Shown: positions 15,170-24,680, numbered from the stretch's first letter. The stretch: 35,806 bases of DNA from Candidatus Minthosoma equi (GCA_018064885.1 JAGHUI010000009.1:1-35806); one strand, 5' to 3'. The notes: generated by a model not told the origin, from the sequence alone. Numbers and translations: made by a program.

Positions 15170-15236
15170 GCCTATAGATGATTCTGTCATTACTATCCGT
15201 TTAGCATTACTTAATTTTCTTTCGATTTTATATAAT

Positions 15237-15272
15237 AGTTGTGTTGTAATACCTCTGCAACACAACTTTTTT
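15237..15272 (+). terminator. Terminator after tex
   Basis: A perfect 10-bp stem AGTTGTGTTG (15237-15246) with CAACACAACT (15258-15267), followed by a run of T. The rest of the gap 15170-15514 holds the rho promoter box and leader. Confidence 0.88.
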
Positions 15273-15325
15273 ATGTTCTTTACTAAAAAAACAAGCAAAA
15301 TTTTTCTTGTATTCTTCTTTTTTAC

Positions 15326-15333
15326 TAACTTTG
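15326..15333 (+). promoter_or_regulatory. -7 box of rho
   Basis: TAACTTTG. The nearest TTG (15307-15309) is 16 bases upstream, shorter than usual. The implied transcript has a leader of about 175 bases. Confidence 0.55.
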
Positions 15334-15346
15334 CAAAGCTTTTTGA

Positions 15347-15381
15347 GACAAGAATGCTATTCCGACGGTAGGAATGATGTC
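15347..15381 (+). promoter_or_regulatory. Hairpin at the 5' end of the rho leader
   Basis: ATTCC (15359-15363) pairs with GGAAT (15371-15375) around GACGGTA, and GACA (15347-15350) pairs with TGTC (15378-15381). It would sit at the very start of the rho mRNA. Role unknown; stabilisation or rho autocontrol are guesses. Confidence 0.35.
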
Positions 15382-15514
15382 CCAAGAAGAAATCTCACAG
15401 TAAAAACATTTTTTCAAAATTTCCAATCAAAGAAACTTTCCTCACATGAAGAATAGGGAAAGATTCGGGATTTAGGATAATTATATCTTCTGACTTACAT
15501 TACATATTTAATAT

Positions 15515-17572
15515 ATGAATACAAAAGACCAACTTATGGCAATGGAGATGGACGAGCTTTTCAGCATCGCTGAAGAGCACGGAATCAAGAATGCCAAGAA
15601 AATGGAAAAACAGGATCTTGTACTTACTATCATAGATGAGCAAGCTATCCAATCTGCCGCAAAAGCTTCGGAAAAGCCTACACGCAAGAGAGTTAGCGTG
15701 AAGAAGGTGGATCGTGTTTATACTGCCACGAAGGATAAAGCAAAGAAGATTGACAAGAACATGACAGTCACAAAGGATGAGTCTCTCTTCGCTGACCTCT
15801 CTAAAGAAGAACAGCAGATGCTCGCGATTCCTGAAGAACAAGCGGAGACACCTGCTGAGGTAAATGCTGCTGAGGCTCCTGCTCCTAAGAAGCGTGGCAG
15901 AAAGCCAAAGGCTGTTGCTGAAGAAAATGCAAATGCAGCACAGCAAAGCGAAACAGAGGCAAAGGCTGAAACTGATGCTGAAAACATAAAAGCAGAGAAC
16001 GAAGAAAAAGCTGAAGATGAAGCTCCTGCACCAAAGAAGCGTGGCAGAAAGCCAAAGGCTCAAGAACAAGCAGAACTTCCTTTTGAAACTGAAGATGAGG
16101 TTCCAGAAGCAAGAAATGATGCTTCAGACATAAATGATTTTGTTGTTCCTGAGGAATCTTATGTTCCTTCTGAGGGCGAACAGCATCAGGAAATTATCCT
16201 TAATGCCATGCCTGCTAGCAGCGATAATTCTGACTCTGACTTTATCATTCTTGAGGATATTCCTAAGGCAGAGGTATTTACTCCTATAGATTTCTTTGCC
16301 AATAAGTTCGAAAACAACACACACAACGAACCAGAGTATGATGATGAGCCTCAGTATGACGAACCTCCTTACGAAGAACCTGAATATGACAACTTCAGCG
16401 AAGACTATAAGATGCAGTCACGCAAGGAAAAGCCTGTAAAGGAAAAGCCTTACGAATTTGATGACATCGTTCGCGTATCTGGAGTGCTCGAAACTATAGA
16501 CAACTATGGATTCCTCCGCAGCAGCGACTACAATTACCTCCCTTCACCTGATGACGTTTATGTTGACCTCAAGATGATCAAGCATTACGGTTTGAAGACT
16601 GGCGACGTAGTTGACGGATTCGTTCGTCCTCCAAAGGATGGAGAGAAGTTCTTCCCACTCACAAGCGTGGAGAAAATCAATGGCTGCGATCCTACAAAAG
16701 TGCGAGACAGAGTAGGATTTGAGTTCCTCACACCACTCTTCCCTGATGAGAAATTCCGTCTTTGCAAGGGCTATGATGACAGCATGTCTTCACGTGTTGT
16801 TGACCTCTTCTCTCCTATCGGTAAAGGTCAGCGTGCTCTCATTGTGGCACAACCAAAAACAGGTAAGACTCTCCTCATGAAGGATATTGCCAACAGTATT
16901 GCTGCTAACCACCCAGAAGCTTACCTCATGATGCTCCTTGTGGATGAGCGTCCAGAGGAAGTTACCGACATGGCTCGCACCGTAAATGCTGAGGTTATCG
17001 CTTCTACATTCGATGCGCCAGCAGAAAACCATGTGAAGGTTGCAGGTATAGTTCTTGAGAAAGCTAAGAGAATGGTGGAATGCGGACATGACGTTGTTAT
17101 CTTCCTTGACTCTATCACTCGTCTTGCTCGTGCCTACAACACAGTATCTCCTGCATCTGGCAAAGTTCTTTCTGGTGGTGTTGATGCAAATGCACTCCAT
17201 AAGCCAAAGCGCTTCTTCGGTGCTGCTCGTAACATTGAGAATGGCGGCTCACTTACAATCATTGCTACAGCCCTCATTGATACAGGTTCTAAGATGGATG
17301 AAGTGATCTTTGAGGAGTTCAAGGGTACAGGCAACATGGAACTTCAACTTGACCGCTCACTTGCCAACAAGCGCATCTTCCCTGCTGTCAACCTCACAGC
17401 ATCTTCTACTCGCCGTGACGATTTGCTTCAGGATCAGACAACTCTCAACCGCATGTGGGTTCTTCGCAACCATCTTGCTGACATGACTTCAAACGAAGCA
17501 ATGGACTTCCTCCTTCGCCAGATGAAGACAACGAAGAACAACGAAGAACTGCTGCTTTCTATGAACGGATAA
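15515..17572 (+). CDS. rho: Transcription termination factor Rho with long disordered insert
   Basis: A 685-residue Rho, much longer than the roughly 420-residue E. coli protein. The N-terminal SAP-like Rho domain is at about 1-48. A disordered insert spans about 55-310, rich in Glu/Ala/Pro, with two [10 protein letters not shown]-hook-like motifs (about 124-131 and 174-181) and a Tyr/Glu/Pro stretch. The RNA-binding cold-shock fold is at about 312-390 (DNYGFLRSS). The ATPase has PKTGKT (about 447-452) as Walker A and [15 protein letters not shown] (about 527-541) as Walker B with the arginine-containing region after it. Bacteroides Rho is known to undergo phase separation through such an insert. 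Monocistronic, with its own promoter and terminator. Confidence 0.97.
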   Translation: MNTKDQLMAMEMDELFSIAEEHGIKNAKKMEKQDLVLTIIDEQAIQSAAKASEKPTRKRVSVKKVDRVYTATKDKAKKIDKNMTVTKDESLFADLSKEEQQMLAIPEEQAETPAEVNAAEAPAPKKRGRKPKAVAEENANAAQQSETEAKAETDAENIKAENEEKAEDEAPAPKKRGRKPKAQEQAELPFETEDEVPEARNDASDINDFVVPEESYVPSEGEQHQEIILNAMPASSDNSDSDFIILEDIPKAEVFTPIDFFANKFENNTHNEPEYDDEPQYDEPPYEEPEYDNFSEDYKMQSRKEKPVKEKPYEFDDIVRVSGVLETIDNYGFLRSSDYNYLPSPDDVYVDLKMIKHYGLKTGDVVDGFVRPPKDGEKFFPLTSVEKINGCDPTKVRDRVGFEFLTPLFPDEKFRLCKGYDDSMSSRVVDLFSPIGKGQRALIVAQPKTGKTLLMKDIANSIAANHPEAYLMMLLVDERPEEVTDMARTVNAEVIASTFDAPAENHVKVAGIVLEKAKRMVECGHDVVIFLDSITRLARAYNTVSPASGKVLSGGVDANALHKPKRFFGAARNIENGGSLTIIATALIDTGSKMDEVIFEEFKGTGNMELQLDRSLANKRIFPAVNLTASSTRRDDLLQDQTTLNRMWVLRNHLADMTSNEAMDFLLRQMKTTKNNEELLLSMNG

Positions 17573-17596
17573 TAATTTTCAAATATGAAATAACGG

Positions 17597-17650
17597 AAAT
17601 GGCCGTACGGTGTTATCATTTAACTGCCGTGCGACCATTTTCTATTTTTC
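17597..17650 (+). terminator. Terminator after rho
   Basis: AAATGGCCGTACGG (17597-17610) pairs with CCGTGCGACCATTT (17627-17640) with one mismatch and one possible wobble, followed by a T-rich tract. It overlaps the last codons of the convergent gene. Confidence 0.75.
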
Positions 17651-18809
17651 TCCATCGTCTCTTCAATTGGAAATAGGATTCGTCAACTCCCTTATCTACA
17701 AATTCGTCATAAAAGAAATTCATAAAACCTAAGCGCTTCTTTGCTCTTTTGCATACAAGATCCAAAATGAAGCTATAACTAAATGCTCTTTGAATTATTT
17801 CAGCCTTTCGTATTATCGACTTCATAGGTAAAAGCGCCTTTTCGTACATTGCCGTCCCATCACCTGACTTTGTGATTATCATTGATATTGCCTTGGCTGC
17901 TTCACTTCCACTTGCAATAGCATAGCATATACCTTCGCCTGTGAGAGGATCGACAAGACCAGCCGCATCTCCTACAAAGAAAACATGATTGCGCCATACG
18001 GATTTCTTCAACATAGAACGCATAGGAAGCATACAACCGCGTATCTCATAGCTATCCATGTTCCGGACACCAAGCAGCTGCATGAACTTGCGCAACTCAG
18101 CCTTCATGTTATAATTTTTATCATGAGGCTTGCCAAGACCTATAGATACCGTATTTCCCTTAGGGAACACCCATGAATAGAAACAAGGAACAATTCCAAA
18201 ATAGATACCTACGGTATCTTCCACGTCAATATCTTCAACTTTAATGTCGAGCTCAACTATTGCTGCACATTTATTCTTTGACTTGAAATGACTGTCATGC
18301 CTTCTAAGGAGTCTTTCAACATGACTTGAAGCACCATCTGCAGCAACAAGATATTCGTATTTGATTTGTTTTCCAGAGACGAATGTAGCAATCTTTTCCT
18401 TAAAATCAATTGTGCTTAATGCATCTCCATCAAATGTTTTGCAACCAAGAGATGCCGCATGCCTGAAAAGGAAATAATCCATTTTTGGACGATCAAGAAG
18501 CTCCATAGGTTCCTTTGGATTGCATGAAACCTTCTTTTCAAGTTTCTGATAAATAGTAAAACTATGGAGAACGCTAACTCTTGATTCGCTTAATAAAGAT
18601 CCATAACAATCATCACCAAGCAAATCTCTAAGCGCTTTTTTTGTTTTCAGAGTCATCATACCACCACAAAGCTTCACACGAGGAAAGCGTGCCTTTTCTG
18701 CCAACACACAATCAATGCCAAGCTTTCTCAGTTTGATAGCACAAGAAGATCCTGCTGGCCCTCCACCAATAATTAGAACCTTTGTTGATGTTATGCTGTC
18801 CGACATCAT
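17616..18809 (-). CDS. FAD-dependent geranylgeranyl reductase family oxidoreductase
   Basis: About 397 residues from ATG at 18809 (a second ATG follows at 18806). The N-terminal dinucleotide-binding motif is VLIIGGGPAGSSCAIKLRK. An FAD-contacting motif GDAAGLVDPLTGEGICYAI occurs late in the protein. PRVKLCGGMM is the family's Cys-Gly-Gly segment. The family reduces double bonds of isoprenoid chains, for example in lipids or quinones, but many members have unknown substrates. The GTG at 18830 would overlap the upstream gene; the ATG at 18809 leaves 4 bases after the DUF4369 stop, so the two genes are co-transcribed and probably translationally coupled. Confidence 0.82.
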   Translation of the reverse strand: MMSDSITSTKVLIIGGGPAGSSCAIKLRKLGIDCVLAEKARFPRVKLCGGMMTLKTKKALRDLLGDDCYGSLLSESRVSVLHSFTIYQKLEKKVSCNPKEPMELLDRPKMDYFLFRHAASLGCKTFDGDALSTIDFKEKIATFVSGKQIKYEYLVAADGASSHVERLLRRHDSHFKSKNKCAAIVELDIKVEDIDVEDTVGIYFGIVPCFYSWVFPKGNTVSIGLGKPHDKNYNMKAELRKFMQLLGVRNMDSYEIRGCMLPMRSMLKKSVWRNHVFFVGDAAGLVDPLTGEGICYAIASGSEAAKAISMIITKSGDGTAMYEKALLPMKSIIRKAEIIQRAFSYSFILDLVCKRAKKRLGFMNFFYDEFVDKGVDESYFQLKRRWRKIENGRTAVK

Positions 18810-18813
18810 CTTT

Positions 18814-19524
18814 TTATCTGTTTCCCACACTATTACACAATTCCATGTATCTTACAACCTCTTTATTGTTCCTAAACGACTCTGGCGCACGTCCGTAGAT
18901 TTCATCTATCTGCGGAGTAGTTGTAGCATACCCAAAGAGGTTATAAGCATTGTTGCAAAGAACAAGGAAATATGTAACTCCAAGCACATTATCATAGTTA
19001 GAAGTAATAAAATCCGTCTCAAGTTTATCCACGGCAGTACGGATCTCTGCTTCCTCCTCACCAAGCTGGCGTAAACGAACATCTTCAGGAACGCCTCCCA
19101 GTATCATCTTCTCTTCCTTGCGTGGCAACTCATTCAACAAGTACATCAGTGAATCTCGTTCTGTCATGAACAAATAGAATTTATCGTTCAATGGAGTACC
19201 TTCCACCTTCATAGCATTGTTAAGTGCAGAAACCTTGATTTCACCCTGTTCAAGAATGATAGGAATATTGTCGCCGCTATTGCCGAAGAACATCCTTACA
19301 CACATCACTGAATCTACAGGGCCATTCATTGAGAACTTGCCATGAAGAACCTTGCATGAATCCACAGCTTTTGTATTGCTGTCATCTAAAGAACGAAGGT
19401 AAATCATATCACCATCATAAACAGATTGGATAGATGTACCTGTGATGGTATAGTTTTCAGCACAAGAGACAAAGAGCATTGTTATTAACCCACAAAATGC
19501 TGCTATATTAAGATTATACTTCAT
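18814..19524 (-). CDS. DUF4369 domain lipoprotein
   Basis: A 236-residue predicted lipoprotein. Signal segment with lipobox LFVSC, lipidated Cys at about 21. Residues 25-100 match the DUF4369 beta domain often found at the N-terminus of Bacteroidetes thioredoxin-like lipoproteins (YTITGTS, GDMIYLRSLDD, SCKVLHGKFSMNG). Here the thioredoxin domain is absent; instead an all-helical C-terminal region follows. No catalytic Cys pair is seen. Function unknown. It heads a two-gene operon with the FAD oxidoreductase, which starts 4 bases after its stop. Confidence 0.78.
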   Translation of the reverse strand: MKYNLNIAAFCGLITMLFVSCAENYTITGTSIQSVYDGDMIYLRSLDDSNTKAVDSCKVLHGKFSMNGPVDSVMCVRMFFGNSGDNIPIILEQGEIKVSALNNAMKVEGTPLNDKFYLFMTERDSLMYLLNELPRKEEKMILGGVPEDVRLRQLGEEEAEIRTAVDKLETDFITSNYDNVLGVTYFLVLCNNAYNLFGYATTTPQIDEIYGRAPESFRNNKEVVRYMELCNSVGNR

Positions 19525-19580
19525 TTACTATGTTGCTTTATCTTACTATTGGTTTTTCTAAACTGTTTATAGATTAGATG

Positions 19581-19610
19581 CAAAAGTACGATTACAAATC
19601 CACATGACAA
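19581..19610 (-). promoter_or_regulatory. Promoter for the DUF4369 / oxidoreductase operon
   Basis: Minus strand TTG (19608-19610), 19-base spacer, TACTTTTG (19581-19588). Confidence 0.65.
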
Positions 19611-19673
19611 AATATTTAGTCTCCGATAAAGCAACCATTAAACTTTCTTAACTATTTTCAAGCAACCAAGCAC

Positions 19674-19705
19674 AAAAAAGGTTTCCCGAAAACCGAGAAA
19701 CCTTT
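19674..19705 (-). terminator. Terminator of the tRNA-Val transcript
   Basis: On the minus strand AAAGGTTTC (19697-19705) pairs with GAAACCTTT (19677-19685) around an 11-base loop, followed by a T tract. Confidence 0.85.
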
Positions 19706-19728
19706 CATCATTGAAATATTATAAGGTG

Positions 19729-19803
19729 TGGGCGTTGACGGATTCGAACCGCCGACCCTCTGCTTGTAAGGCAGATGCTCTGAACCAGCTGAGCTAAACG
19801 CCC
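19729..19803 (-). tRNA. tRNA-Val (anticodon UAC)
   Basis: A 75-base cloverleaf on the minus strand. Acceptor stem GGGCGTT pairs with AACGCCC, with A as discriminator. The D-arm has AGCTCAGCTGGTTCAGAGC. Anticodon stem CTGCC with loop CTTACAA gives anticodon TAC (Val). The T-arm has GGTTCGAATCC. CCA is not encoded. It has its own promoter and terminator and lies downstream of asnS. Confidence 0.96.
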
Positions 19804-19807
19804 TTTT

Positions 19808-19860
19808 GTCAAATGCTCTGCAAAGTTACGGATAAATCCTGAACCAGCAAAGCATTTGAC
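19808..19860. repeat. 10-bp inverted repeat bracketing the tRNA promoter
   Basis: GTCAAATGCT (19808-19817) and AGCATTTGAC (19851-19860) are exact reverse complements, 33 bases apart. The -7 box lies between them and the -33 TTTG touches the right arm. It could act as the 3' hairpin of the asnS transcript or as an operator. Confidence 0.6.
19821..19851 (-). promoter_or_regulatory. tRNA-Val promoter
   Basis: Minus strand TTTG (19848-19851), 19-base spacer, TAACTTTG (19821-19828), 17 bases before the tRNA 5' end. Confidence 0.75.
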
Positions 19861-19903
19861 ATTTTTATTTTACCTATACTGATTATTTAACGGCAAATAG
19901 CCA

Positions 19904-21325
19904 TTAGAATTCAGCTGTCTTTGGTGTACGTGGGAATGGAATAACATCACGGATGTTCTGCATACCTGTAACGAAGAGGATAAGGCGCTCGAAGCCAAGG
20001 CCAAAACCGCCATGAGGACAAGAACCGAACTTACGAGTGTCAAGATACCACCACATGTCCTTCATAGGGATGCCACGACCTTCAATCTCACCAATGAGCT
20101 TGTCGTAGTTCTCCTCACGGACAGAACCGCCGATAATCTCACCAATCTGTGGGAAGAGAACGTCAGTACCCTGAACTGTCTCCTCCATCTCCTGGCCGTT
20201 ATAGATAGGCTTCTCTGCATCAATCTTCATGTAGAATGCCTTGATCTTCTTAGGGTAGTTAGTCATGATTACAGGCTTCTTGAAATATTCCTCAACAAGG
20301 AAACGCTCATGCTCGCTGGCAAGGTCATCACCCCACTCGCATGGGAACTCAAACTTCTTGCCATCCTTGATTGCCTGCTGAAGAATCTCAATACCCTTAG
20401 TATAAGGAAGACGAACGAATTCCTCCTTCAAAACACCTTCGAGGCGCTCGATGAGACCTTTGTCAATCATCTTATTGAGGAACTCAAGATCGTCCTTACA
20501 ATTGTCAAGTGCCCACTTCACACAATACTTGATGAAATCTTCCTCAAGATTCATGAGGTCTTCAAGATCAATAAAGCAAACCTCTGGCTCCACCATCCAG
20601 AACTCAGCCAAGTGACGTGGAGTGTTTGAGTTCTCTGCACGGAATGTAGGACCGAAAGTATAAATCTGACCAAGAGCTGTAGCACCGAGCTCACCTTCAA
20701 GCTGACCAGACACTGTGAGTGAAGTCTGCTTACCGAAGAAATCGTCATCATAGATGATGCTGCCATTCTCGTCCTTCTTCAAATCGTAAAGATTCTTTGT
20801 TGTAACCTGGAACATCTGACCAGCACCCTCACAGTCAGAAGCTGTGATGAGAGGAGTGTGGAAATAGAAGTATCCATGTTCGTGGAAATAAGTGTGGATA
20901 GCCATCGCCATATTATGACGGATACGCATCACTGCACCGAAAGTGTTTGTACGGAGACGCATGTGAGCGTGCTGACGCATATACTCGAAAGACTGTCCCT
21001 TCTTCTGCATTGGGTAATCATTGCCACAACCGCCGAAGAGTTCAATCTCTTTTGCCAGAATCTCAGATGCCTGCCCCTGTGCTGGGCTCTCAACGAGAAT
21101 ACCTTTCACGCTGATACAAGAACCTGTTGTAATCTGCTTGAGAACATCATCACTTGCCACGCCAGCATCAACAACCACCTGAATGTTTTTGATTGTTGAG
21201 CCATCGTTGAGCTGAATGAAATCAACAGCCTTGCTGGAACGGTGAGTGCGCACCCACCCCATCACAGTGATTTCTGAATTGTAATTAGTTGAAGCAATAG
21301 CATCAACAATTTTTGTTCTTTTCAT
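19904..21325 (-). CDS. asnS: Asparaginyl-tRNA synthetase
   Basis: A 473-residue class IIb synthetase that charges tRNA-Asn. The N-terminal OB-fold anticodon-binding domain contains [22 protein letters not shown] in two conserved blocks. Class II motif 2 is [21 protein letters not shown] and motif 3 is [15 protein letters not shown] near the C-terminus. The NTPRHLAEF form separates it from aspartyl enzymes. It is last in a minus-strand run purB - rluB-like - asnS, 29 bases after the pseudouridine synthase. The full set of motifs makes the call secure. Confidence 0.97.
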   Translation of the reverse strand: MKRTKIVDAIASTNYNSEITVMGWVRTHRSSKAVDFIQLNDGSTIKNIQVVVDAGVASDDVLKQITTGSCISVKGILVESPAQGQASEILAKEIELFGGCGNDYPMQKKGQSFEYMRQHAHMRLRTNTFGAVMRIRHNMAMAIHTYFHEHGYFYFHTPLITASDCEGAGQMFQVTTKNLYDLKKDENGSIIYDDDFFGKQTSLTVSGQLEGELGATALGQIYTFGPTFRAENSNTPRHLAEFWMVEPEVCFIDLEDLMNLEEDFIKYCVKWALDNCKDDLEFLNKMIDKGLIERLEGVLKEEFVRLPYTKGIEILQQAIKDGKKFEFPCEWGDDLASEHERFLVEEYFKKPVIMTNYPKKIKAFYMKIDAEKPIYNGQEMEETVQGTDVLFPQIGEIIGGSVREENYDKLIGEIEGRGIPMKDMWWYLDTRKFGSCPHGGFGLGFERLILFVTGMQNIRDVIPFPRTPKTAEF

Positions 21326-21354
21326 CTCTTATTAATACTTATGTTTGTGTGTTA

Positions 21355-22716
21355 TTAATCTGGATTATTCAGATTCATGTGGAGGAATGCAACTTCCTGC
21401 TCTGTGAGGAAGCGCCAGTCACCACGCTTGAGTCCTTTCTTTGTCAAACCTGCAAACATCACACGGTCAAGCTTGCAAACCTTGTAGCCAAGGCTTTCGA
21501 AAATACGACGGACGATACGGTTCTTACCAGAGTGAATCTCAATGCCAACCTGCTTGCGGTCAGTATCACTTGCATAGCTGATAGCATCTGCCTTGATGTC
21601 GCCATCCTCAAGAGTGATACCTTCTGCAATCTGCTTCATGTCAGCAGCTGTGCAGTTCTTGTCAAGGTGAACATGATAGATCTTCTTCTTCAAGAACTTA
21701 GGGTGAGTAAGCTTAGAAGCGAGGTCACCATCGTTAGTGAAAAGAAGCACACCTGTTGTGTTACGGTCAAGACGACCAACTGGATAGATACGCTCGCGGC
21801 AGCAGTTCTTAACAAGATCCATAACTGTTTTGCGCTGCTGTGGATCGTCTGAAGTTGTAACGTAATCCTTTGGTTTGTTGAGGATAACGTAAACCTTCTT
21901 TTCTATTGATACAAGCTGATCGTGGAAGTGTACCTCATCTGTACGCTGAACCTTTGAACCGAGTTCAGTCACAATCTGACCATTTACTGTAACAACACCT
22001 GCTTGGATGAACTGATCGGCCTCACGACGAGAGCAAACACCAGCATTTGCAAGGAACTTGTTAAGACGGATTGGAGCATTTGGATCTTCGAGATATTCCT
22101 TGTACTCAATCTGCTTCTTCATGCTATACTTAGCATTTGGATTGTAGTCAGCTGTACGAGGACGCTGCTGGTAACCGCCACGACCACCCTGCTGATAGCC
22201 GCCACGTTGCTGGTAACCACCTTGCTGACGAGGCTGATAACCACCTCTGTGCTGATAACCACCCTGCTGTTCAAAACCTTCATCGCCATTGTTCTGGCGA
22301 GGCTGATAGCCACCACGCTGCTGATAACCGCCCTGCTGGTAACCACCACGCTGCTGATAGCCGCCGCGCTGCTGGTAACCACCTTGCTGACGAGGCTGAT
22401 AACCGCCCTGACGACCACCGCCATTATATGAAGAGCGCTGCTGATAACCGCCCTGACGACCACCCTCATCAGAAGAAGGTGTGCCAAAACCTGCTGGACG
22501 GAAACCACGCTCGTTCTGTGATCCATTTGAACTGTAAGCTACACGCTCGTTACGATTGAAACGAGGGCGCTGTGGACGGTCGCCACGACCTGCTGGGCGA
22601 CTGCCATAATTGTTTTCACGGTTGTAAGATGGACGATAACCCTCACGGTCACCACCATTGTCAGATGATTTTTCTGATGCAGAAGCATTGCCCTGCCATT
22701 CTTCAATTTCAGACAT
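21355..22716 (-). CDS. RluB/RsuA-type pseudouridine synthase with Gly/Gln/Tyr/Arg-rich N-terminus
   Basis: A 453-residue protein. The catalytic half (about 216-450) is an RsuA/RluB-family enzyme that isomerises uridine in rRNA. It has an S4 RNA-binding domain (RLNKFLANAGVCSRREAD), then VILNKPKDYVTT, catalytic Asp in GRLDRNTTG and KNRIVRRIF. The N-terminal ~200 residues are disordered, with RGDRPQRPRFNRNER followed by many GGYQQR / GGYQPRQ repeats (about 92-189). Such Arg/Gly/Tyr-rich tails bind RNA and can favour condensate formation. An extended low-complexity tail on this enzyme is common in Bacteroidetes, but repeat number probably varies between strains. Likely co-transcribed with purB (75 bases upstream) and asnS. 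Confidence 0.9.
   Translation of the reverse strand: MSEIEEWQGNASASEKSSDNGGDREGYRPSYNRENNYGSRPAGRGDRPQRPRFNRNERVAYSSNGSQNERGFRPAGFGTPSSDEGGRQGGYQQRSSYNGGGRQGGYQPRQQGGYQQRGGYQQRGGYQQGGYQQRGGYQPRQNNGDEGFEQQGGYQHRGGYQPRQQGGYQQRGGYQQGGRGGYQQRPRTADYNPNAKYSMKKQIEYKEYLEDPNAPIRLNKFLANAGVCSRREADQFIQAGVVTVNGQIVTELGSKVQRTDEVHFHDQLVSIEKKVYVILNKPKDYVTTSDDPQQRKTVMDLVKNCCRERIYPVGRLDRNTTGVLLFTNDGDLASKLTHPKFLKKKIYHVHLDKNCTAADMKQIAEGITLEDGDIKADAISYASDTDRKQVGIEIHSGKNRIVRRIFESLGYKVCKLDRVMFAGLTKKGLKRGDWRFLTEQEVAFLHMNLNNPD
22150..22440 (-). repeat. Degenerate in-frame tandem repeats encoding GGYQQR units
   Basis: Repeated blocks of GCTGATAACCGCC or GCTGGTAACCACC type (plus-strand view) encode GGYQQR, GGYQPRQ and GGYQQG. 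The spacing is irregular, so this is a coding repeat, not CRISPR. All visible units keep the frame. Confidence 0.85.
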
Positions 22717-22791
22717 AATAATTAATTGATAATAATTTGTTTTTGTTAATCCTAAAAAGAGAGAATTACTTAAAATATATTTTTTGAAATA

Positions 22792-24138
22792 TTACATACC
22801 TGTATAAGAATGAGGAGTGATTGCACGAAGTTCAGCCTTCACGCTGTCTGAAACCTCAAGACCATCAATGAATGTGCTGATGCTCTCAGCTGTGATGGCA
22901 GAATTTGTACGAGTGAGTGCCTTAAGTGCCTCGTATGGATGTGGATAAGCCTCACGGCGAAGGATTGTCTGAATGCCCTCTGCACATACTGCCCAGCAAT
23001 TGTCAAGGTCACGGTTGATAGCAGCCTCATTGAGAAGAAGCTTGCGAAGACCTTTCAATGTTGACTGGATAGAAATTACCATGTGACCCATTGGCACGCC
23101 AACGTTGCGAAGCACAGTTGAGTCAGTAAGGTCACGCTGCAAACGGCTTACAGGAAGCTTCTGAGAGAGGAATGCAAGAATAGCGTTAGCCATACCAAGG
23201 TTTCCCTCAGAGTTTTCAAAGTCGATTGGATTGACTTTGTGAGGCATTGCAGAAGAACCAACCTCACCTGCCTTGATCTTCTGCTTGAAGTACTCCATAG
23301 AAACATACATCCAGAAGTCACGGTCAAGGTCGATGATAATAGTGTTGATGCGCTTCATAGCATCGAACACACCTCCAAGGTTGTCGTAATTGCTGATCTG
23401 AGTTGTCCACTGCTCACGCTCAATGCCGAGATTCTTAGAAAGGAAATTATTTGCAAACTCCTGCCAATTGTATTCAGGGAAAGCAATGTGATGAGCATTG
23501 AAATTACCTGTTGCACCACCGAACTTACCAGAAATCTTGCAAGCCTTGAGCTGATTCAACTGCTCTGTGAGGCGATATACATAAACCATAACCTCTTTGC
23601 CCAAACGAGTTGGAGATGCTGGCTGGCCATGAGTCTTTGCAAGCATAGCCACATCTTTCCACTCATCAGCATATTCCTGCAACTGAGCAATAAGTTCCTC
23701 AACCTGTGGAATGAACACATCCTTGAGTGCGTCGCGGATAGACATTGGCACACTCGTATTGTTGATATCCTGAGAAGTCAATCCAAAATGAATAAACTCC
23801 TTGTATTCGTCGAAATTACCGATTTTGTCGAGTTCCTCTTTAATGAAATACTCAACAGCCTTTACATCGTGGTTCGTAACCTTCTCAATATCCTTCACTC
23901 TCTGAGCATTCTCTTCTGTGAAGTTCTGGTAGATGGCACGAAGCTTAGGGAAGAGTGAATTATCAAAACCCTTCAACTGAGGAAGAGGCAACTCACATAA
24001 TGCGATGAAATACTCGATTTCAACGCTCACTCGATACTTAATAAGTGCGTACTCTGAAAAATAAGCAGCAAGAGAATTTGTCTTGCCATGATATCGGCCG
24101 TCAATAGGGGAAACAGCCGTAAGTGCATTAAGTTCCAT
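22792..24138 (-). CDS. purB: Adenylosuccinate lyase
   Basis: A 448-residue enzyme of the fumarase/aspartase superfamily. It acts twice in purine synthesis, releasing fumarate from SAICAR and from adenylosuccinate. Motifs: LTAVSPIDGRYHGKT at the N-terminus, FIHFGLTSQDINN with the catalytic-loop TSQD, KTHGQPASPTRLGKE, and signature SSAMPHKVNPIDFENSEGN. The PID-GRY start and length match the E. coli-type purB branch. First of the likely purB - rluB-like - asnS operon; a -7 box lies about 70 bases upstream. Confidence 0.97.
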   Translation of the reverse strand: MELNALTAVSPIDGRYHGKTNSLAAYFSEYALIKYRVSVEIEYFIALCELPLPQLKGFDNSLFPKLRAIYQNFTEENAQRVKDIEKVTNHDVKAVEYFIKEELDKIGNFDEYKEFIHFGLTSQDINNTSVPMSIRDALKDVFIPQVEELIAQLQEYADEWKDVAMLAKTHGQPASPTRLGKEVMVYVYRLTEQLNQLKACKISGKFGGATGNFNAHHIAFPEYNWQEFANNFLSKNLGIEREQWTTQISNYDNLGGVFDAMKRINTIIIDLDRDFWMYVSMEYFKQKIKAGEVGSSAMPHKVNPIDFENSEGNLGMANAILAFLSQKLPVSRLQRDLTDSTVLRNVGVPMGHMVISIQSTLKGLRKLLLNEAAINRDLDNCWAVCAEGIQTILRREAYPHPYEALKALTRTNSAITAESISTFIDGLEVSDSVKAELRAITPHSYTGM

Positions 24139-24208
24139 TTCTATTATTCTGAAAAAACTGTTTTATACTCTAATCTAATTCGAAGCGTCACCAAGACGCA
24201 AGCGTGTG

Positions 24209-24216
24209 CAAAGTTA
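24209..24216 (-). promoter_or_regulatory. -7 box of purB
   Basis: Minus-strand TAACTTTG; no clear -33 at the usual distance. Confidence 0.5.
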
Positions 24217-24284
24217 TACATTTATTTATATTGTAAGAAATTTTCGGTCATTAGATTTGTCAAATGTCGTGAAATTACACATTT

Positions 24285-24680
24285 TTAACCTTTATCCACT
24301 GAAGAAATGCGAAATGCGGTGTACACTTCTATCACTACAAAGATTACGAACAATATCAGCCAAGAAGACTTGTCCACATACATTCCGTAGTAAAATCCCT
24401 GTGGAACAAACATCATTGCAGCAGCCAAAATCAAAGCAATGATTCCAAAAACCCTCTGATGATACAATCTACGCAAAGTCAACTCTTTCGGATCACGCTC
24501 GCTATATTTAAGGTAGAAAGGCTCCTGCAGAAACCTACCCAGCAGAAGCATCACCGCAGCCACAGCCATCCAGCCTTGTGCAACAGTCCTCAAATCAGGC
24601 AAAATCCAGATTGCAGCAGCAATAACCACTTGCAGCAAACCAGCACTCTCCACGTATCCCAAGATCTTCTCTTTATTCAT
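24285..24680 (-). CDS. Small polytopic membrane protein, function unknown
   Basis: About 131 residues from ATG at 24680. Four hydrophobic helices are visible at roughly 12-30, 36-50, 76-93 and 102-122, joined by a basic loop (SERDPKELTLRRLYHQR). The start overlaps the end of the FtsB-like gene by 8 bases, so translation is probably coupled. I do not recognise a named family. The tight link to a division gene suggests an envelope role, an inference only. Confidence 0.7.
   Translation of the reverse strand: MNKEKILGYVESAGLLQVVIAAAIWILPDLRTVAQGWMAVAAVMLLLGRFLQEPFYLKYSERDPKELTLRRLYHQRVFGIIALILAAAMMFVPQGFYYGMYVDKSSWLILFVIFVVIEVYTAFRISSVDKG

Noticed and set aside
22150-22440. Repeat array that could be mistaken for CRISPR
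   Set aside because: Units are short, unevenly spaced, lack unique spacers and stay in frame within the pseudouridine synthase gene.
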